54,539 nucleotides of DNA, taken from NCBI GenBank assembly GCA_902776415.1, contig CACYPY010000004.1, positions 1 to 54,539 on the forward strand, given 5' to 3'. Position numbers and translations under genes: made by a program. This DNA comes from an uncultured Ruminobacter sp. (GTDB lineage: Bacteria; Pseudomonadota; Gammaproteobacteria; Enterobacterales; Succinivibrionaceae). Below the pieces are notes generated by a model. The model did not search any database, had not been told where the DNA came from, and saw nothing but the letters and a program-made list of their open reading frames with translations. Shown here in pieces: positions 1 through 9,238 of this stretch (the first letter of the stretch is position 1; the number at the start of each line of letters is the position of its first letter).

Positions 1-58
1 GAACAGTGCCGATGGTAGTGTAGCATTCGCTATGTGAGAGTAGGTCATTGTCAGGCAT
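1..58 (+). rRNA. rrf: 5S ribosomal RNA, 3' end (partial)
   Basis: The first 58 bases match the 3' half of gammaproteobacterial 5S rRNA: the conserved loop ccgatggtagtgt, then the strand tgagagtagg, and the closing end tgtcaggcat that pairs with the missing 5' end. The gene is cut by the window edge, so the rest of a ribosomal RNA operon should lie to the left. It is followed at once by a strong terminator, so it is the last gene of that operon. Confidence 0.93.
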
Positions 59-70
59 TATATATGGAAG

Positions 71-100
71 AGGGAGTTCCTGTGCGGAGCTCCCTTTTTC
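71..100 (+). terminator. Terminator of the rRNA operon
   Basis: A nine-base stem, gggagttcc with ggagctccc (one G-U pair), closes a loop of about five bases and is followed by ttttt. It starts about 13 bases after the mature end of 5S rRNA, which is the expected place for the end of an rRNA transcript. Confidence 0.85.
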
Positions 101-598
101 GTATCCATTAGAATGATTGTTATAATCAAACAATTATATAAGTATTGTTCTTAATCTTATTGATATTCTGATTGTCTGAATTGTCTGTTCCGGATCAGGT
201 ATTTTGCATGATTGGTCATGCTTTTTGATTTGGAAGTATCTTCAATTGAAAGTATTTTCTTTGTCTGTGAATATATTTTGTATGTAGAGTTGTTCATCAG
301 AAATATTGAAGAGATATGACATGTGAATATGGTATAAAATATCCGGTGGTCCGGCAAACTGCTCGCTTTTGTCTTGTTCATTTTTACTGAAAAGTCAGTG
401 TACGTTTGCTATGAGAAAAGCCGGTATGTTGTTTTTTTGCAATATACGATATGGGGAATTCTTTTAAAAAACGTTTTCACGTGGTAGAATATATAGCCGG
501 GATTTATGAGGGAAAAAGCCTATTCTCCAGAACAATTTTATAAGCGTTGGCAGTCCCAGTTGTTGTTTATTTAAATCATTTGATTAGTGACCATAATT
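101..598. other. Intergenic region, AT-rich, no gene seen
   Basis: About 500 AT-rich bases separate the 5S terminator from the P-loop gene. One minus-strand reading frame (157-381) is too poor in composition and lacks a ribosome binding site. A possible -10 (tagaat, 485-490) lies upstream of the P-loop gene, but no good -35 goes with it. Nothing else is recognisable. Confidence 0.5.
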
Positions 599-1162
599 AT
601 GAAGAGTTTGATTCTTGTGACATCACCACCCGCCTGTGGTAAAACATATGTATCTAAGGCAATTGCTAAAAAGTTAGATCATGTTGTATATCTTGATAAG
701 GATACGCTCATTGTTCTTTCTAAACAGATTTTTGTGGTTGCTAATCAGGAATACAACCGCAGCTCTGACTTCTTTGAAGAACACATCAGAGACTATGAGT
801 ATTATGCAGTTCTTGATCTGGCTTTCGAGGCTCTTGAATATGAGGATAACGTGCTTATAAATGCACCCTTTACCCGTGAGGTAAGAGATCCTTCCTATAT
901 TGCCGATCTGAGAGCAAAGCTTGCTAAGATTGGTGCCCGTCTGGTTTTAGTTTGGGTTGATACTTCTCCTGAAACATGCCACCAGCGCATGATCAAGCGC
1001 AATTCCAGCCGTGATACCTGGAAGCTTGAACATTGGGATGAGTACATTTCCCGCTGTAATTTTACGATGCCGGAAAATGTTGGTGATGTTTTTGTGTTCA
1101 AGAACAACAACGGAGCCGAATTTGACGAGTCTCTCGACAGGATTGCCGAATTCCTGAACTGA
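599..1162 (+). CDS. P-loop NTPase, AAA_33/zeta-type kinase-like
   Basis: A 187-residue soluble protein of the small P-loop kinase fold. The phosphate-binding loop is SPPACGKT at residues 9-16; the usual first Gly is Ser, which is tolerated in AAA_33 and zeta-toxin-like kinases. A strand ending VWVDTSPE (about 120) and a basic stretch with RMIKRN (about 133) fit the Walker B strand and lid of this fold. The substrate cannot be told. I chose the ATG at 599 over a GTG at 587; neither has a convincing ribosome binding site. It stands alone, convergent with the next gene. No antitoxin partner is visible, so a toxin role is not supported. Confidence 0.75.
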   Translation: MKSLILVTSPPACGKTYVSKAIAKKLDHVVYLDKDTLIVLSKQIFVVANQEYNRSSDFFEEHIRDYEYYAVLDLAFEALEYEDNVLINAPFTREVRDPSYIADLRAKLAKIGARLVLVWVDTSPETCHQRMIKRNSSRDTWKLEHWDEYISRCNFTMPENVGDVFVFKNNNGAEFDESLDRIAEFLN

Positions 1163-1181
1163 CGAGCGGCGTTTTTATAAT

Positions 1182-1213
1182 AAAAAAAGGGGTCTTAAGC
1201 GACTCCTTTTTTA
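1182..1213. terminator. Shared bidirectional terminator
   Basis: The stem ggggtc/gactcc (one G-U pair) is flanked by a run of a on the left and t on the right (aaaaaaa ... ttttttt), so it can end transcripts from both sides. It lies between the convergent P-loop and membrane protein genes. Confidence 0.8.
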
Positions 1214-1299
1214 TTTCTATGATTTCTGCAGGTCTTGCTCCGGTTTCTTTTTTTGTTCCCTGCAAGGAATGCAGCTTTTTCGGAGAGTGAAAATTGTGT

Positions 1300-2574
1300 T
1301 TAATTGAAAAAGGAATCCACCAGTATGCTGGCATTCTCATAATAATTGAATTCAGCGTTGAACCAACCTGATTCCACAGCTCCGAAAAGACCGATAGTGA
1401 TCAGGATACCGGCGATGACGGTCATTACCAGGAGGTGTCTTGAGAGTTTTGCTTCTGACAGTTTGTCTATGATAAGCAGCACCGGCAGGAGACTGAAGGG
1501 AAATATTACATTAAGTTCATCTGATGACAGAAGTATCGGTGCCATTCCGGCAAAAACCATGGTTGCCAGCAAGGCATACACGGATACAACCGAGATGTAT
1601 CCTGAATCGCAGTCCGGTTCATTTCTTGTGAACACGTATCCTTTGGCTTCTATTGCCGCAGCCCAGTTTCCCAGAACACTCCACAGCATGGTCATAAGTC
1701 CCAGGATGTAGATTCCCGCCAGCCAGATTATCCGGAATGACTGTGCGATAACTTCGGTGGCACTGACCCAGTTAAAGCCTGTTTCCAAAACCAGATGATT
1801 CTGTCCCAAAGTAGAACTGAATCTGAGCCAGTACAGTGCTGATTTCAATACCGGATAGACATGAGTAATGCCGAATCCGAGATATCCTTCATCAAAGTCA
1901 TGAGTAATGTACATGCCGGAATTGGTTCTTGCTGCCAGGATTCCCAGATATATCAGAAACCCGGACGTACAGGATCCCAGAACCAGCCCCTGAATATTGA
2001 TGCAAAGGATTTTTCTTACCATAAGGGCTATAGAAATCAGGCAAAGTATGACTCCTGAATAGTGAAAGTGGAGACACCATCCGATGGCCAGAATATGCAG
2101 AAAGCTCCAGACAAAGTATGAAATGAAGCTGTCAGGGCGATTTCTCAGCTTAACAAGTGTCAGGAGGTAAAGAGCGGCACCTATTTCCATGTACGAAGTG
2201 TAGGAAAAATGGGTGTTGTAGAGAAACCAGGGAGATAAAAGATAAATTATTACGGTCCAGGCAAGAGTTTTCCGGGATACATATTTGTAAAGTGCCCATA
2301 ACAAAAAGCCCAGAGAAACAAGACGCAGCAGAATCAGCATTGCCAGAGGAGATAACACGCTTTCATAAATACGCAGCGGAGCGGATATTACCAATGTCAG
2401 CAGATTATTACCGCTGAAATCTTTTGCATCCTGAATGTAATGCACGGCGAATCCGTTTTTCAGAATTTCGGTGGTCTCGGCATTCATGTACTGGTTGTTT
2501 CCGTAAATAACAGCCAGTACCAGGTAGAAAAAGACTACGATACCTGTTATTAAGGCTAATTGCAGTCGGGACAT
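1300..2574 (-). CDS. Polytopic inner-membrane protein of unknown function
   Basis: This 424-residue protein has roughly ten hydrophobic segments spread over its full length, with an N-terminal membrane anchor at about residues 7-25 and a long loop before the next helix. The layout (many helices, short polar loops, polar first loop with YMNAETTEILKNGF) recalls GT-C type glycosyltransferases or O-antigen ligase-like proteins, but I see no signature motif and do not assign a function. The ATG is preceded by the ribosome binding site aggag at a fitting distance. It is a single gene, convergent with the P-loop gene, and reads away from metA. Confidence 0.75.
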   Translation of the reverse strand: MSRLQLALITGIVVFFYLVLAVIYGNNQYMNAETTEILKNGFAVHYIQDAKDFSGNNLLTLVISAPLRIYESVLSPLAMLILLRLVSLGFLLWALYKYVSRKTLAWTVIIYLLSPWFLYNTHFSYTSYMEIGAALYLLTLVKLRNRPDSFISYFVWSFLHILAIGWCLHFHYSGVILCLISIALMVRKILCINIQGLVLGSCTSGFLIYLGILAARTNSGMYITHDFDEGYLGFGITHVYPVLKSALYWLRFSSTLGQNHLVLETGFNWVSATEVIAQSFRIIWLAGIYILGLMTMLWSVLGNWAAAIEAKGYVFTRNEPDCDSGYISVVSVYALLATMVFAGMAPILLSSDELNVIFPFSLLPVLLIIDKLSEAKLSRHLLVMTVIAGILITIGLFGAVESGWFNAEFNYYENASILVDSFFN

Positions 2575-3084
2575 TTTAAGTTCTCCTGTTATTCCTTAAC
2601 TGAGGAATGCTTGGTATATCAGTTTCCATAGGTTTGTGTTCAGGATACATTTTCGCTGAGCCTTGAGCATGCAGCAGCCTGTTCGGAAAGTACTCAGAAT
2701 GCTTCGAAGCCCGATATGTTTTTCGGCTCCCGTTTGATGGCATGGGGCCCGGTACTGTTCCATTGTAAAACTGTCAGGGTAGAATGTGTTCTTTTCTTTA
2801 ATTTTATTCGCAGATCCTGAGTGCCATGCAGAATCTTTTGAAACATTGCGGTGTTTTGCAAACATTCCATCCAGTGAATGCAATTTCTGAAATTTGCAGA
2901 AAAACTCCTTGCTGTACGGAATTGTTCGGCGGCGTTTCAAGCTTCAAATCCGGTTTGTAACGCAGTCGGCAGTCTAGTTAGGTTCCTGGATTCATGAAGG
3001 GCCCCGGTTTTTGAATGCTCAGTTTTCCGGGAGTCCTGCAAGGTGTGTATTCGGTACTCTTTCCGACTGTTCAGTAAACTGAGA

Positions 3085-3113
3085 TTATTCAACCCCCGCA
3101 TTCTGTGTATAAT
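3085..3113 (+). promoter_or_regulatory. Probable metA promoter
   Basis: A perfect -10 box, tataat at 3108-3113, lies about 80 bases before the metA start. The -35 seventeen bases upstream (ttattc, 3085-3090) is weak, which suggests activation or low basal use. The predicted transcript start near 3120 would give a leader of about 70 bases that contains the palindrome at 3140-3156. Confidence 0.5.
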
Positions 3114-3139
3114 GCTTTCATAACAAATATTTTTTAACT

Positions 3140-3156
3140 CTGTGATCATATCACAG
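3140..3156. promoter_or_regulatory. Perfect palindrome in the metA leader, candidate operator
   Basis: The sequence ctgtgat-cat-atcacag is a perfect inverted repeat with 7-base arms. It lies about 20-35 bases downstream of the predicted transcript start, where a bound repressor would block elongation or initiation. It resembles a CRP site but has five rather than six central bases, and it does not match the MetJ box (agacgtct). The protein that binds it is unknown. Confidence 0.45.
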
Positions 3157-3191
3157 TTGACTTATGACTGAATCGACCGGGGGAACAGAAT

Positions 3192-4112
3192 ATGCCGATT
3201 AAAATTCCGGATGCTTTGCCCGCAGCATCCATTCTTACTGCTGAAAATGTGTTTGTCATGACAGAGACCAGGGCAGTACATCAGGACATTCGGCCCATCC
3301 ATGTTCTGATTCTGAACCTGATGCCCAAGAAAATTGAAACTGAAACTCAGTTCATGAGAAAGCTTTCAAATTCGCCGTTGCAGGTGGAGGTAGATTTGCT
3401 TCGCATTGACAATCATATTTCAAAAAACACTCCCCGGGCACATCTGGATACTTATTATCAGAATTTCGATGCCGTGAAGGACAAATATTACGACGGCATG
3501 ATTGTCACCGGAGCCCCGCTGGAGCATGTTCCGTTTTCGGAGGTAAGCTACTGGAACACCCTGACTGAAATTTTGGAATGGTCCCGTGAGCATGTTACCT
3601 GCACCAGCTTTCACTGCTGGGGGGTTCAGGCGGCATTGAAAGTATTTTACGGTCTGGAGCCGCAGCTCCGGAAGGTAAAGCTGTCAGGAGTTTTTCGGCA
3701 CCATACTTCAAAAATTCCGGATCCCCTTATCAGGGGGTTTGATGATTTTTTTCTGGCCCCTCATTCCAGATACATGGATTTTAAAACCAGGTTTATTGAA
3801 GAAAATACCGATCTGGAAGTACTGGCCGATTCTGATGTTACCGGAGTGTACCTGGCAGTATCCCCGGACAGAAGACAGGTATACGTGACCGGACATCCGG
3901 AATACGATGCCAATACCCTGGACAACGAATATCGTCGTGATATCAACGCCGGATTGAATCCGATTATTCCTGAGAATTATTATCCCAATAACGATCCCTC
4001 GGCAATTCCCCTGTGCACCTGGCGAAGTCATGGATTCTTATTGTTTACCAACTGGCTGAACTACTATGTATATCAGGCAACACCCTTTGATATCAGAGCC
4101 AAACGGGACTGA
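3192..4112 (+). CDS. metA: Homoserine O-acyltransferase MetA (probably acetyl-CoA type)
   Basis: MetA acylates homoserine, the first committed step of methionine synthesis, in the cytoplasm. The 306 residues include the catalytic Cys142 (HCWGVQAAL), His235 and Glu237 (VTGHPEYD), at exactly the Escherichia coli positions, and the conserved ends WRSHG and NWLNYYVYQ. Residue 111 is Glu (GAPLEHVPF); published work on this family ties Gly111 to succinyl-CoA and Glu111 to acetyl-CoA, so the product is predicted to be O-acetylhomoserine. The start ATG follows gggggaac. metH lies just downstream, making a likely methionine operon. Confidence 0.93.
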   Translation: MPIKIPDALPAASILTAENVFVMTETRAVHQDIRPIHVLILNLMPKKIETETQFMRKLSNSPLQVEVDLLRIDNHISKNTPRAHLDTYYQNFDAVKDKYYDGMIVTGAPLEHVPFSEVSYWNTLTEILEWSREHVTCTSFHCWGVQAALKVFYGLEPQLRKVKLSGVFRHHTSKIPDPLIRGFDDFFLAPHSRYMDFKTRFIEENTDLEVLADSDVTGVYLAVSPDRRQVYVTGHPEYDANTLDNEYRRDINAGLNPIIPENYYPNNDPSAIPLCTWRSHGFLLFTNWLNYYVYQATPFDIRAKRD

Positions 4113-4166
4113 CCATTTAACGGCCGGTTCATGCTGAATATGATGAAAACTGCGGGGAAGATAACT

Positions 4167-7100
4167 GTGAATGCAATGCGGGAAATTATTGTTCGGGAAC
4201 TAAACAGGCGCATCCTGATTATAGACGGCGCTATGGGAACAATGGTTCAGGGGTTCGGGCTTACGGAACAGGATTTCAGGGGGGAGCTTTTTAAGGACAG
4301 CCCTGTGGATCTTAAAGGTTGCAACGATGTTCTCTGCCTTACTCGTCCCGATATTATAAAAAGTATTCATATGTCATATCTGGAATCCGGGGCGGATATT
4401 ATTGAGACTGACAGTTTTAATGCAACGCCGGTTCCTCTTGCTGATTACCGGCTTTCGGATCGAGCCTATGAGATCAATCGCAGAGCAGCGGAAATTGCGG
4501 GGGAGGCCAGGGATTTCTTTAATTCCAGGATTCCGGATAAACCCCGTTTTGTGGCAGGGGTACTCGGTCCAACCAACAGAACGTGTTCTATTTCTCCTGA
4601 TGTTAATGATCCCGGAGCCAGAAACATTACTTTTGACGAACTGGAGTCCGGATATGCCGAAGCAGTCAGAGGTCTGATGGATGGCGGAGCGGATCTGATC
4701 ATCATAGAGACAATTTTTGATACGCTTAATGCAAAGGCTGCCGTTTATGCAGCTGAAGCGGTTTTTGAGGAAAAGAACAGGGTTCTGCCGATAATGATTT
4801 CCGGAACCATTACCGATGCTTCGGGCAGAACTCTTTCCGGTCAGACACCGGAAGCTTTTTACAACAGTCTGAGACATGCTTCGCCGCTTACTTTCGGATT
4901 CAACTGTGCGTTGGGGCCGGAGGAGTTAACCGGGCACGTGCAGGATCTCAGCCGCTATTCCGAAACCTATGTGGCGATTTATCCCAATGCCGGACTTCCC
5001 AACGCCTTCGGAGGATATGATTTGTCTCCGGAAGACATGGCGGCATCCATCAGATCATGGGCTGAACAGGGACTTGTAAACGTTGTTGGTGGCTGCTGCG
5101 GAACCACACCGGCCCATATAAGGGCTATAGCAGATGCCGTAAAGGATTTGGCTCCGCGTCCTTTGCCGGAAAAACCGGTTCATTCGTGCCGGCTGTCGGG
5201 ACTTGAACCTCTTGCAATTGACGAGAACTCCCTTTTTATCAATGTCGGCGAACGCACCAATGTTACCGGCAGTGCCAAATTTCGACGTCTTATAAAATCC
5301 GGAGAGTTTGAAGAGGCCGTGGAAGTGGCACGAATCCAGGTGGAGAACGGAGCGCAGATTATCGATATCAATATGGATGAAGGCATGATTGATGCGGTGT
5401 CATCCATGAGAACGTTCCTAAATCTGATTGCGGCAGAGCCGGCCATTGCCAGGGTTCCCGTGATGATAGATTCTTCCAAGTGGGAAGTTGTGCAGGCCGG
5501 CCTGAGATGCGTGCAGGGAAAGCCGATAGTTAATTCCATTTCCATGAAAGAAGGTGTTTCCAAATTTCTGGAACATGCCAGGGAGATTCTCAGATTCGGT
5601 GCTGCCGCTGTTGTTATGGCTTTTGACGAAAAGGGGCAGGCGGATACCTACGAAAGAAAAATCGAAATCTGCACCCGGGCCTATCGACTTCTTACTGAAG
5701 AGGTGGGCTTCCCGCCTGAGGATATTATATTTGACCCGAATATTTTTGCAGTGGCAACCGGCATTCCCGAACATGATAATTATGCCAGGGATTTCATTGA
5801 AGCTGTCAAAACCATAAAGGACACTCTGCCGTATGCCAAAATTTCCGGAGGGGTCTCCAATGTATCGTTTTCATTCCGCGGCAATGAGCCTCTGAGGCAG
5901 GCCATACATACCGTTTTTCTGTATTATGCAGTAAAAAACGGCATGGACATGGGAATTGTAAATGCCGGGCAGCTGGCAGTATATGACGATATTCCCGAAG
6001 AACTCAGAACACTGGTGGAAGCGGTGGTTCTTAATACTTCTCCGGACGCCACGGATCGCCTTCTTGCCGTAGCCGAAAAATACAGGAATGGCGGGAAGCT
6101 CAATAATCCCAATGCCCAGGATGAGGATCTTTCCTGGAGAAATGATTCTCCGGAAAAAAGAATAGAGTTTTCGCTGGTAAAGGGAATTGACAAGTTCATT
6201 GAGGAGGATACCGAGGAACTCCGTCAGAAGCTGTCGCGTCCGATTGATGTGATAGAAGGACCGCTGATGAACGGCATGAATCTGGTAGGAGATCTGTTTG
6301 GGGCCGGGAAGATGTTTCTGCCTCAGGTTGTTAAATCCGCCCGGGTTATGAAAAAGGCAGTGTCATGTCTTGAGCCCTATATTCGCTCGGAACAGAAATC
6401 TGTGCGTTCTAACGGAAAGATTATCATGGCCACCGTAAAAGGGGATGTTCATGATATCGGAAAGAATATCGTGTCAGTGGTTCTGCAATGCAATAACTAT
6501 GAAATTATTGATTTGGGCGTGATGGTTCCCTGCCAGGACATTATTAATGCTGCAGTAAGAGAAAAGGCGGATATTATCGGGCTATCAGGACTGATCACCC
6601 CTTCTTTGGACGAAATGGTTCATGTGGTCAGAGAGCTGGAAAAGCAGGGACTTCATATTCCGGTGATGATTGGCGGTGCCACCACTTCAAAGGCTCATAC
6701 TGCGGTCAAGCTGGAACAGGAGTATTCTTCTCCCGTGGTATATGTTGCAAATGCAAGCCGGGCTGTTACCGTGGCACAGTCTCTTTTGTCTCCGGATCTC
6801 AGACCGGCATACCTTAAAAAGCTCAGAGAAGAATATGCTTTTGAAAGGCATCTTCATGAACTGAAATATGCTAGGATGGAGACTGTGTCATTTATGGAAG
6901 CCGAAAGCCGGGCATTTTGTCCTGATTTTGCGATTTCAAAGCCGTCATTTCCAGTTTTTACCGGTGTTAAAACCATTGAACTTAAGCTTCGGGATATCAG
7001 GCCGTTAATCTGGTGGCAGGGTTTTTTTAACCTTTGGGAATATCGCCGGGATTATCGGGAGCTTTTGGCTAATCCGGAACAGAATTCTTCCGCAGTTAAG

Positions 7101-7853
7101 CTGTACGAAGAGGCCAATGCCCTCCTGGACGAACTGGAAAAGCTGCCGACCTACAGGGTGACCGCCGTGTTCGGAATTTTTCCGGCTGAACGTTCCGGCA
7201 GAAACTCCGTAACAATTCATACGGAAAACGGAGATCGGGTATTCAACTTTTTGCGATCTCAGGCGGCAGGGAAGGGGGATAATCGGTGCAATCCATGTCT
7301 TGCGGATTTCGTCGATACTGCTGATGATGCCATGGGATTTTTTGCTGTCAATGCAGGTGCCGACGATCTGCTGAAAAAGTATCGGTCAGAAAATGACATT
7401 TATTCGGGATTACTCCTGCAGTCTCTGACAGACAGACTGGCGGAAGCCGGAGCTTCATATCTGCACTATCTGATACGAACCGAATTCTGGGGGTATTCCC
7501 GGGAATCATCTCTGGCGGAGGAAATTGTTCAGGAAAAGGCTCCGGGAATTCGTCCTGCTCCGGGATATCCTTCATGTCCGGATCACCATGAAAAGCAGCT
7601 TTTCTGGGATATTCTGCATCCGGATTCAGCAATAGGACTCAGACTTACCGAGAGTTTTATGACACTTCCGGTTAGTTCGGTTACTGCCTATGTTTTTGGA
7701 AACAGTGAAGCTGAATATATCACTGTAAGCGGAGTATGCCGGGATCAGCTTGAAGATTATGGCAGACGCACCGGCAGGAGTGTCGCAGACCTGGAGAAAA
7801 GCCTTGCTTCCTGCCTGGGGTATATTCCGGAGAGTCTGAAGCTCTCTGACTGA
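4167..7853 (+). CDS. metH: Cobalamin-dependent methionine synthase MetH
   Basis: MetH moves a methyl group from methyltetrahydrofolate through cobalamin to homocysteine. All four modules are present in order: homocysteine domain with zinc ligands Cys247, Cys310 and Cys311; the pterin domain ([14 protein letters not shown]); the cobalamin module with GDVHDIGK, His762 being the cobalt ligand; and the reactivation domain with [10 protein letters not shown] chose the GTG at 4167 because ggggaag sits six bases upstream and it gives the same zinc-ligand numbering as E. coli. An ATG at 4131 would add 12 residues but has no good binding site. The protein (1228 residues) is of normal length, and B12 is required. 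Confidence 0.95.
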   Translation: MNAMREIIVRELNRRILIIDGAMGTMVQGFGLTEQDFRGELFKDSPVDLKGCNDVLCLTRPDIIKSIHMSYLESGADIIETDSFNATPVPLADYRLSDRAYEINRRAAEIAGEARDFFNSRIPDKPRFVAGVLGPTNRTCSISPDVNDPGARNITFDELESGYAEAVRGLMDGGADLIIIETIFDTLNAKAAVYAAEAVFEEKNRVLPIMISGTITDASGRTLSGQTPEAFYNSLRHASPLTFGFNCALGPEELTGHVQDLSRYSETYVAIYPNAGLPNAFGGYDLSPEDMAASIRSWAEQGLVNVVGGCCGTTPAHIRAIADAVKDLAPRPLPEKPVHSCRLSGLEPLAIDENSLFINVGERTNVTGSAKFRRLIKSGEFEEAVEVARIQVENGAQIIDINMDEGMIDAVSSMRTFLNLIAAEPAIARVPVMIDSSKWEVVQAGLRCVQGKPIVNSISMKEGVSKFLEHAREILRFGAAAVVMAFDEKGQADTYERKIEICTRAYRLLTEEVGFPPEDIIFDPNIFAVATGIPEHDNYARDFIEAVKTIKDTLPYAKISGGVSNVSFSFRGNEPLRQAIHTVFLYYAVKNGMDMGIVNAGQLAVYDDIPEELRTLVEAVVLNTSPDATDRLLAVAEKYRNGGKLNNPNAQDEDLSWRNDSPEKRIEFSLVKGIDKFIEEDTEELRQKLSRPIDVIEGPLMNGMNLVGDLFGAGKMFLPQVVKSARVMKKAVSCLEPYIRSEQKSVRSNGKIIMATVKGDVHDIGKNIVSVVLQCNNYEIIDLGVMVPCQDIINAAVREKADIIGLSGLITPSLDEMVHVVRELEKQGLHIPVMIGGATTSKAHTAVKLEQEYSSPVVYVANASRAVTVAQSLLSPDLRPAYLKKLREEYAFERHLHELKYARMETVSFMEAESRAFCPDFAISKPSFPVFTGVKTIELKLRDIRPLIWWQGFFNLWEYRRDYRELLANPEQNSSAVKLYEEANALLDELEKLPTYRVTAVFGIFPAERSGRNSVTIHTENGDRVFNFLRSQAAGKGDNRCNPCLADFVDTADDAMGFFAVNAGADDLLKKYRSENDIYSGLLLQSLTDRLAEAGASYLHYLIRTEFWGYSRESSLAEEIVQEKAPGIRPAPGYPSCPDHHEKQLFWDILHPDSAIGLRLTESFMTLPVSSVTAYVFGNSEAEYITVSGVCRDQLEDYGRRTGRSVADLEKSLASCLGYIPESLKLSD

Positions 7854-7875
7854 CAGGTAAAACACAACAACAAAG

Positions 7876-7914
7876 CCCCCAGTGCGGCAACAGTATCGGA
7901 ACTTATGCCGGGGG
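7876..7914 (-). terminator. Possible terminator after the MshA-like gene
   Basis: ccccc pairs with ggggg and ggca with tgcc, with a bulge, around a 16-base loop. Read on the minus strand the hairpin is followed by a T-rich but interrupted stretch (ctttgttgttg). It lies between the convergent metH and the pilin-like gene. The weak T tract keeps confidence low. Confidence 0.35.
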
Positions 7915-7954
7915 ACAATATCTCAAACAGAGGGGTGGGCAAACAGTACTGAAA

Positions 7955-8539
7955 TCAGCAGCCATCGGTGATCACCCGAATCTGCAGTCCCTTCAGGTTT
8001 CCGTCAAACTTGTAGTACGTCGGATCCTGAAAGCACGGGGTGTTGTAGAAAATATAGCACTTGTTTTTGTACGTCCATTCGTCTTCGGACTGGAAGGCAT
8101 CAGGTACCGGCAGTCCCTTCTGTGTTATCAGGATCTGCGTGGCGTCCTTGTTCCATTCTTTGTATACGTACAGCCATTTGGTATCAGGATCCGGTTTGTC
8201 TTCTTCTTTTAGTCCGATATTAAAATCCAAAGCTCTTATAATCCCGTCAGGGGTGGCATCCGGAAAGCCGCAGCGCATTTTGATTTTTTCATCATCGGCA
8301 CATGACAGCCCTTCACCCTTCGGGCAGAAATAACCGTCCTGCACGACATGTCCTTTTACAGCGGCCTTGGCGTTAATGAGATCCGCTGTGTATCGCATGG
8401 TACGAACCATGGATTTCAGGATATCTATATGGGCGGCTGTATTGCTGCCGGCAACAGCCTCAGGGACAAGAAGAGAAACAGAAGACAAGAAAGTGACCGC
8501 AGCGATTTTTTTCAGTAAAAACTTGTTGCACAACACCAT
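7955..8539 (-). CDS. Secreted protein resembling an MSHA pilin head domain
   Basis: A 194-residue protein with a Sec signal peptide (basic start, hydrophobic core, likely cut after AVA near residue 31). After it come segments resembling MshA pilin: LKSMVRTMRYTADLINAKAA (like the end of the pilin helix), CGFPDATPDGI (like the GYPxAT motif) and a C-terminal half with KCYIFY and a final DGC. The prepilin N-terminus (GFTLIE-type, cut by prepilin peptidase) is absent, so it cannot assemble like a normal pilin. The mature part has six Cys, enough for three disulfides. The ATG at 8539 has aggagg ten bases upstream. The MshA link is by eye and needs a structure or profile check. Confidence 0.7.
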   Translation of the reverse strand: MVLCNKFLLKKIAAVTFLSSVSLLVPEAVAGSNTAAHIDILKSMVRTMRYTADLINAKAAVKGHVVQDGYFCPKGEGLSCADDEKIKMRCGFPDATPDGIIRALDFNIGLKEEDKPDPDTKWLYVYKEWNKDATQILITQKGLPVPDAFQSEDEWTYKNKCYIFYNTPCFQDPTYYKFDGNLKGLQIRVITDGC

Positions 8540-8740
8540 AGTCAATCAACCTCCTGAAAACTATACAGTTCCTCTGCTATTGAATACTGAAGTCACCTGA
8601 TTGTAACCGGTCACCTGTCTGTAATTTTATTTAGTTGCCGGTTTTGTATCCATGTTTTAGTGTCTGATTTATGACTGATACACCGTTTTTGACATGGCGG
8701 CATTGGTTCCCGAATGATGTCGGATTCTGAAATCAACTGT

Positions 8741-8772
8741 AAAAAAAAACCGCCGTTTGAATGGCGGCGGTT
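8741..8772 (-). terminator. Terminator of the DUF2750 gene
   Basis: Perfect eight-base arms aaccgccg and cggcggtt enclose a nine-base loop. On the minus strand the stem is followed by nine T, a classic intrinsic terminator about 25 bases after the stop codon of the DUF2750 gene. Confidence 0.85.
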
Positions 8773-8795
8773 CTTTGATTTTTGCTGGTCCACAA

Positions 8796-9203
8796 CTATT
8801 TTGCAGAAGTATAATCAAAATCTTTTTGCAAATCGGTATCGGTTACTATATTGCAGTCATTTTCTCCCACCGGGAATACCGCATATTCAATGCCGGAAGC
8901 GCGGAGCTGGGGCAACCAGGTTTCAAGAAAGACTGCCAGACTTATAGGTTGCGGGTGATAGCCGCTGGCAATTTCATTGTGTTCGGCGTAGTTGAGAGCA
9001 TAACGTTCATGACTCCATACAGGCAGCACGCTGATGGTTTCCTCATTTTCATCGGTTTCCAAAAAGAGAATATCGTCTTCCTCTTTTTTGAGGACAAAAA
9101 TTTCCAGCCCTTTTTTGGCACTTTCCACAAAATAATGATATCGGTACTCAGCATTGAGTTTTAATGCGGCATTGTACTGAATATCGTCCAGTTTGAATGA
9201 CAT
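8796..9203 (-). CDS. DUF2750 family protein
   Basis: A 135-residue soluble, acidic protein with the layout of the DUF2750 family: an early FVESA motif, a strand giving the protein's state against ETDENEE, the block VLPVWSHERYAL, and the C-terminal FLETWLPQL followed by AVFPVGEND. The family is common in proteobacteria, with no known function that I can state. It lies just downstream of uvrA on the same strand (35 bases apart), so it may be read through from uvrA. It ends in its own strong terminator. Confidence 0.82.
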   Translation of the reverse strand: MSFKLDDIQYNAALKLNAEYRYHYFVESAKKGLEIFVLKKEEDDILFLETDENEETISVLPVWSHERYALNYAEHNEIASGYHPQPISLAVFLETWLPQLRASGIEYAVFPVGENDCNIVTDTDLQKDFDYTSAK

Positions 9204-9238
9204 AATGAATCCTCTGTAATTATTGAAACCTTCAGGAG

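Larger units (their letters stand above)
2575..3191. other. Divergent intergenic region upstream of metA
   Basis: About 617 bases between the membrane protein gene and metA. Two minus-strand frames here (2596-2940 and 2937-3149) look non-coding: odd composition, no ribosome binding site and no recognisable domain. The last 90 bases carry the metA promoter and a palindrome, listed separately. The rest shows nothing I recognise; its length would allow a small RNA or a decayed gene. Confidence 0.5.

Noticed and set aside
157..381. Minus-strand frame of 74 codons after the 5S gene
   Set aside because: No ribosome binding site before the ATG and no family likeness; AT-rich chance frame.
2596..3149. 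Two minus-strand frames between the membrane protein gene and metA
   Set aside because: No ribosome binding site, odd composition, no recognisable family; the metA promoter lies in this region.
3141..3155. CRP site tgtga-n-tcaca upstream of metA
   Set aside because: Five instead of six central bases, so the half-sites are out of phase for CRP; kept as an unassigned palindrome.
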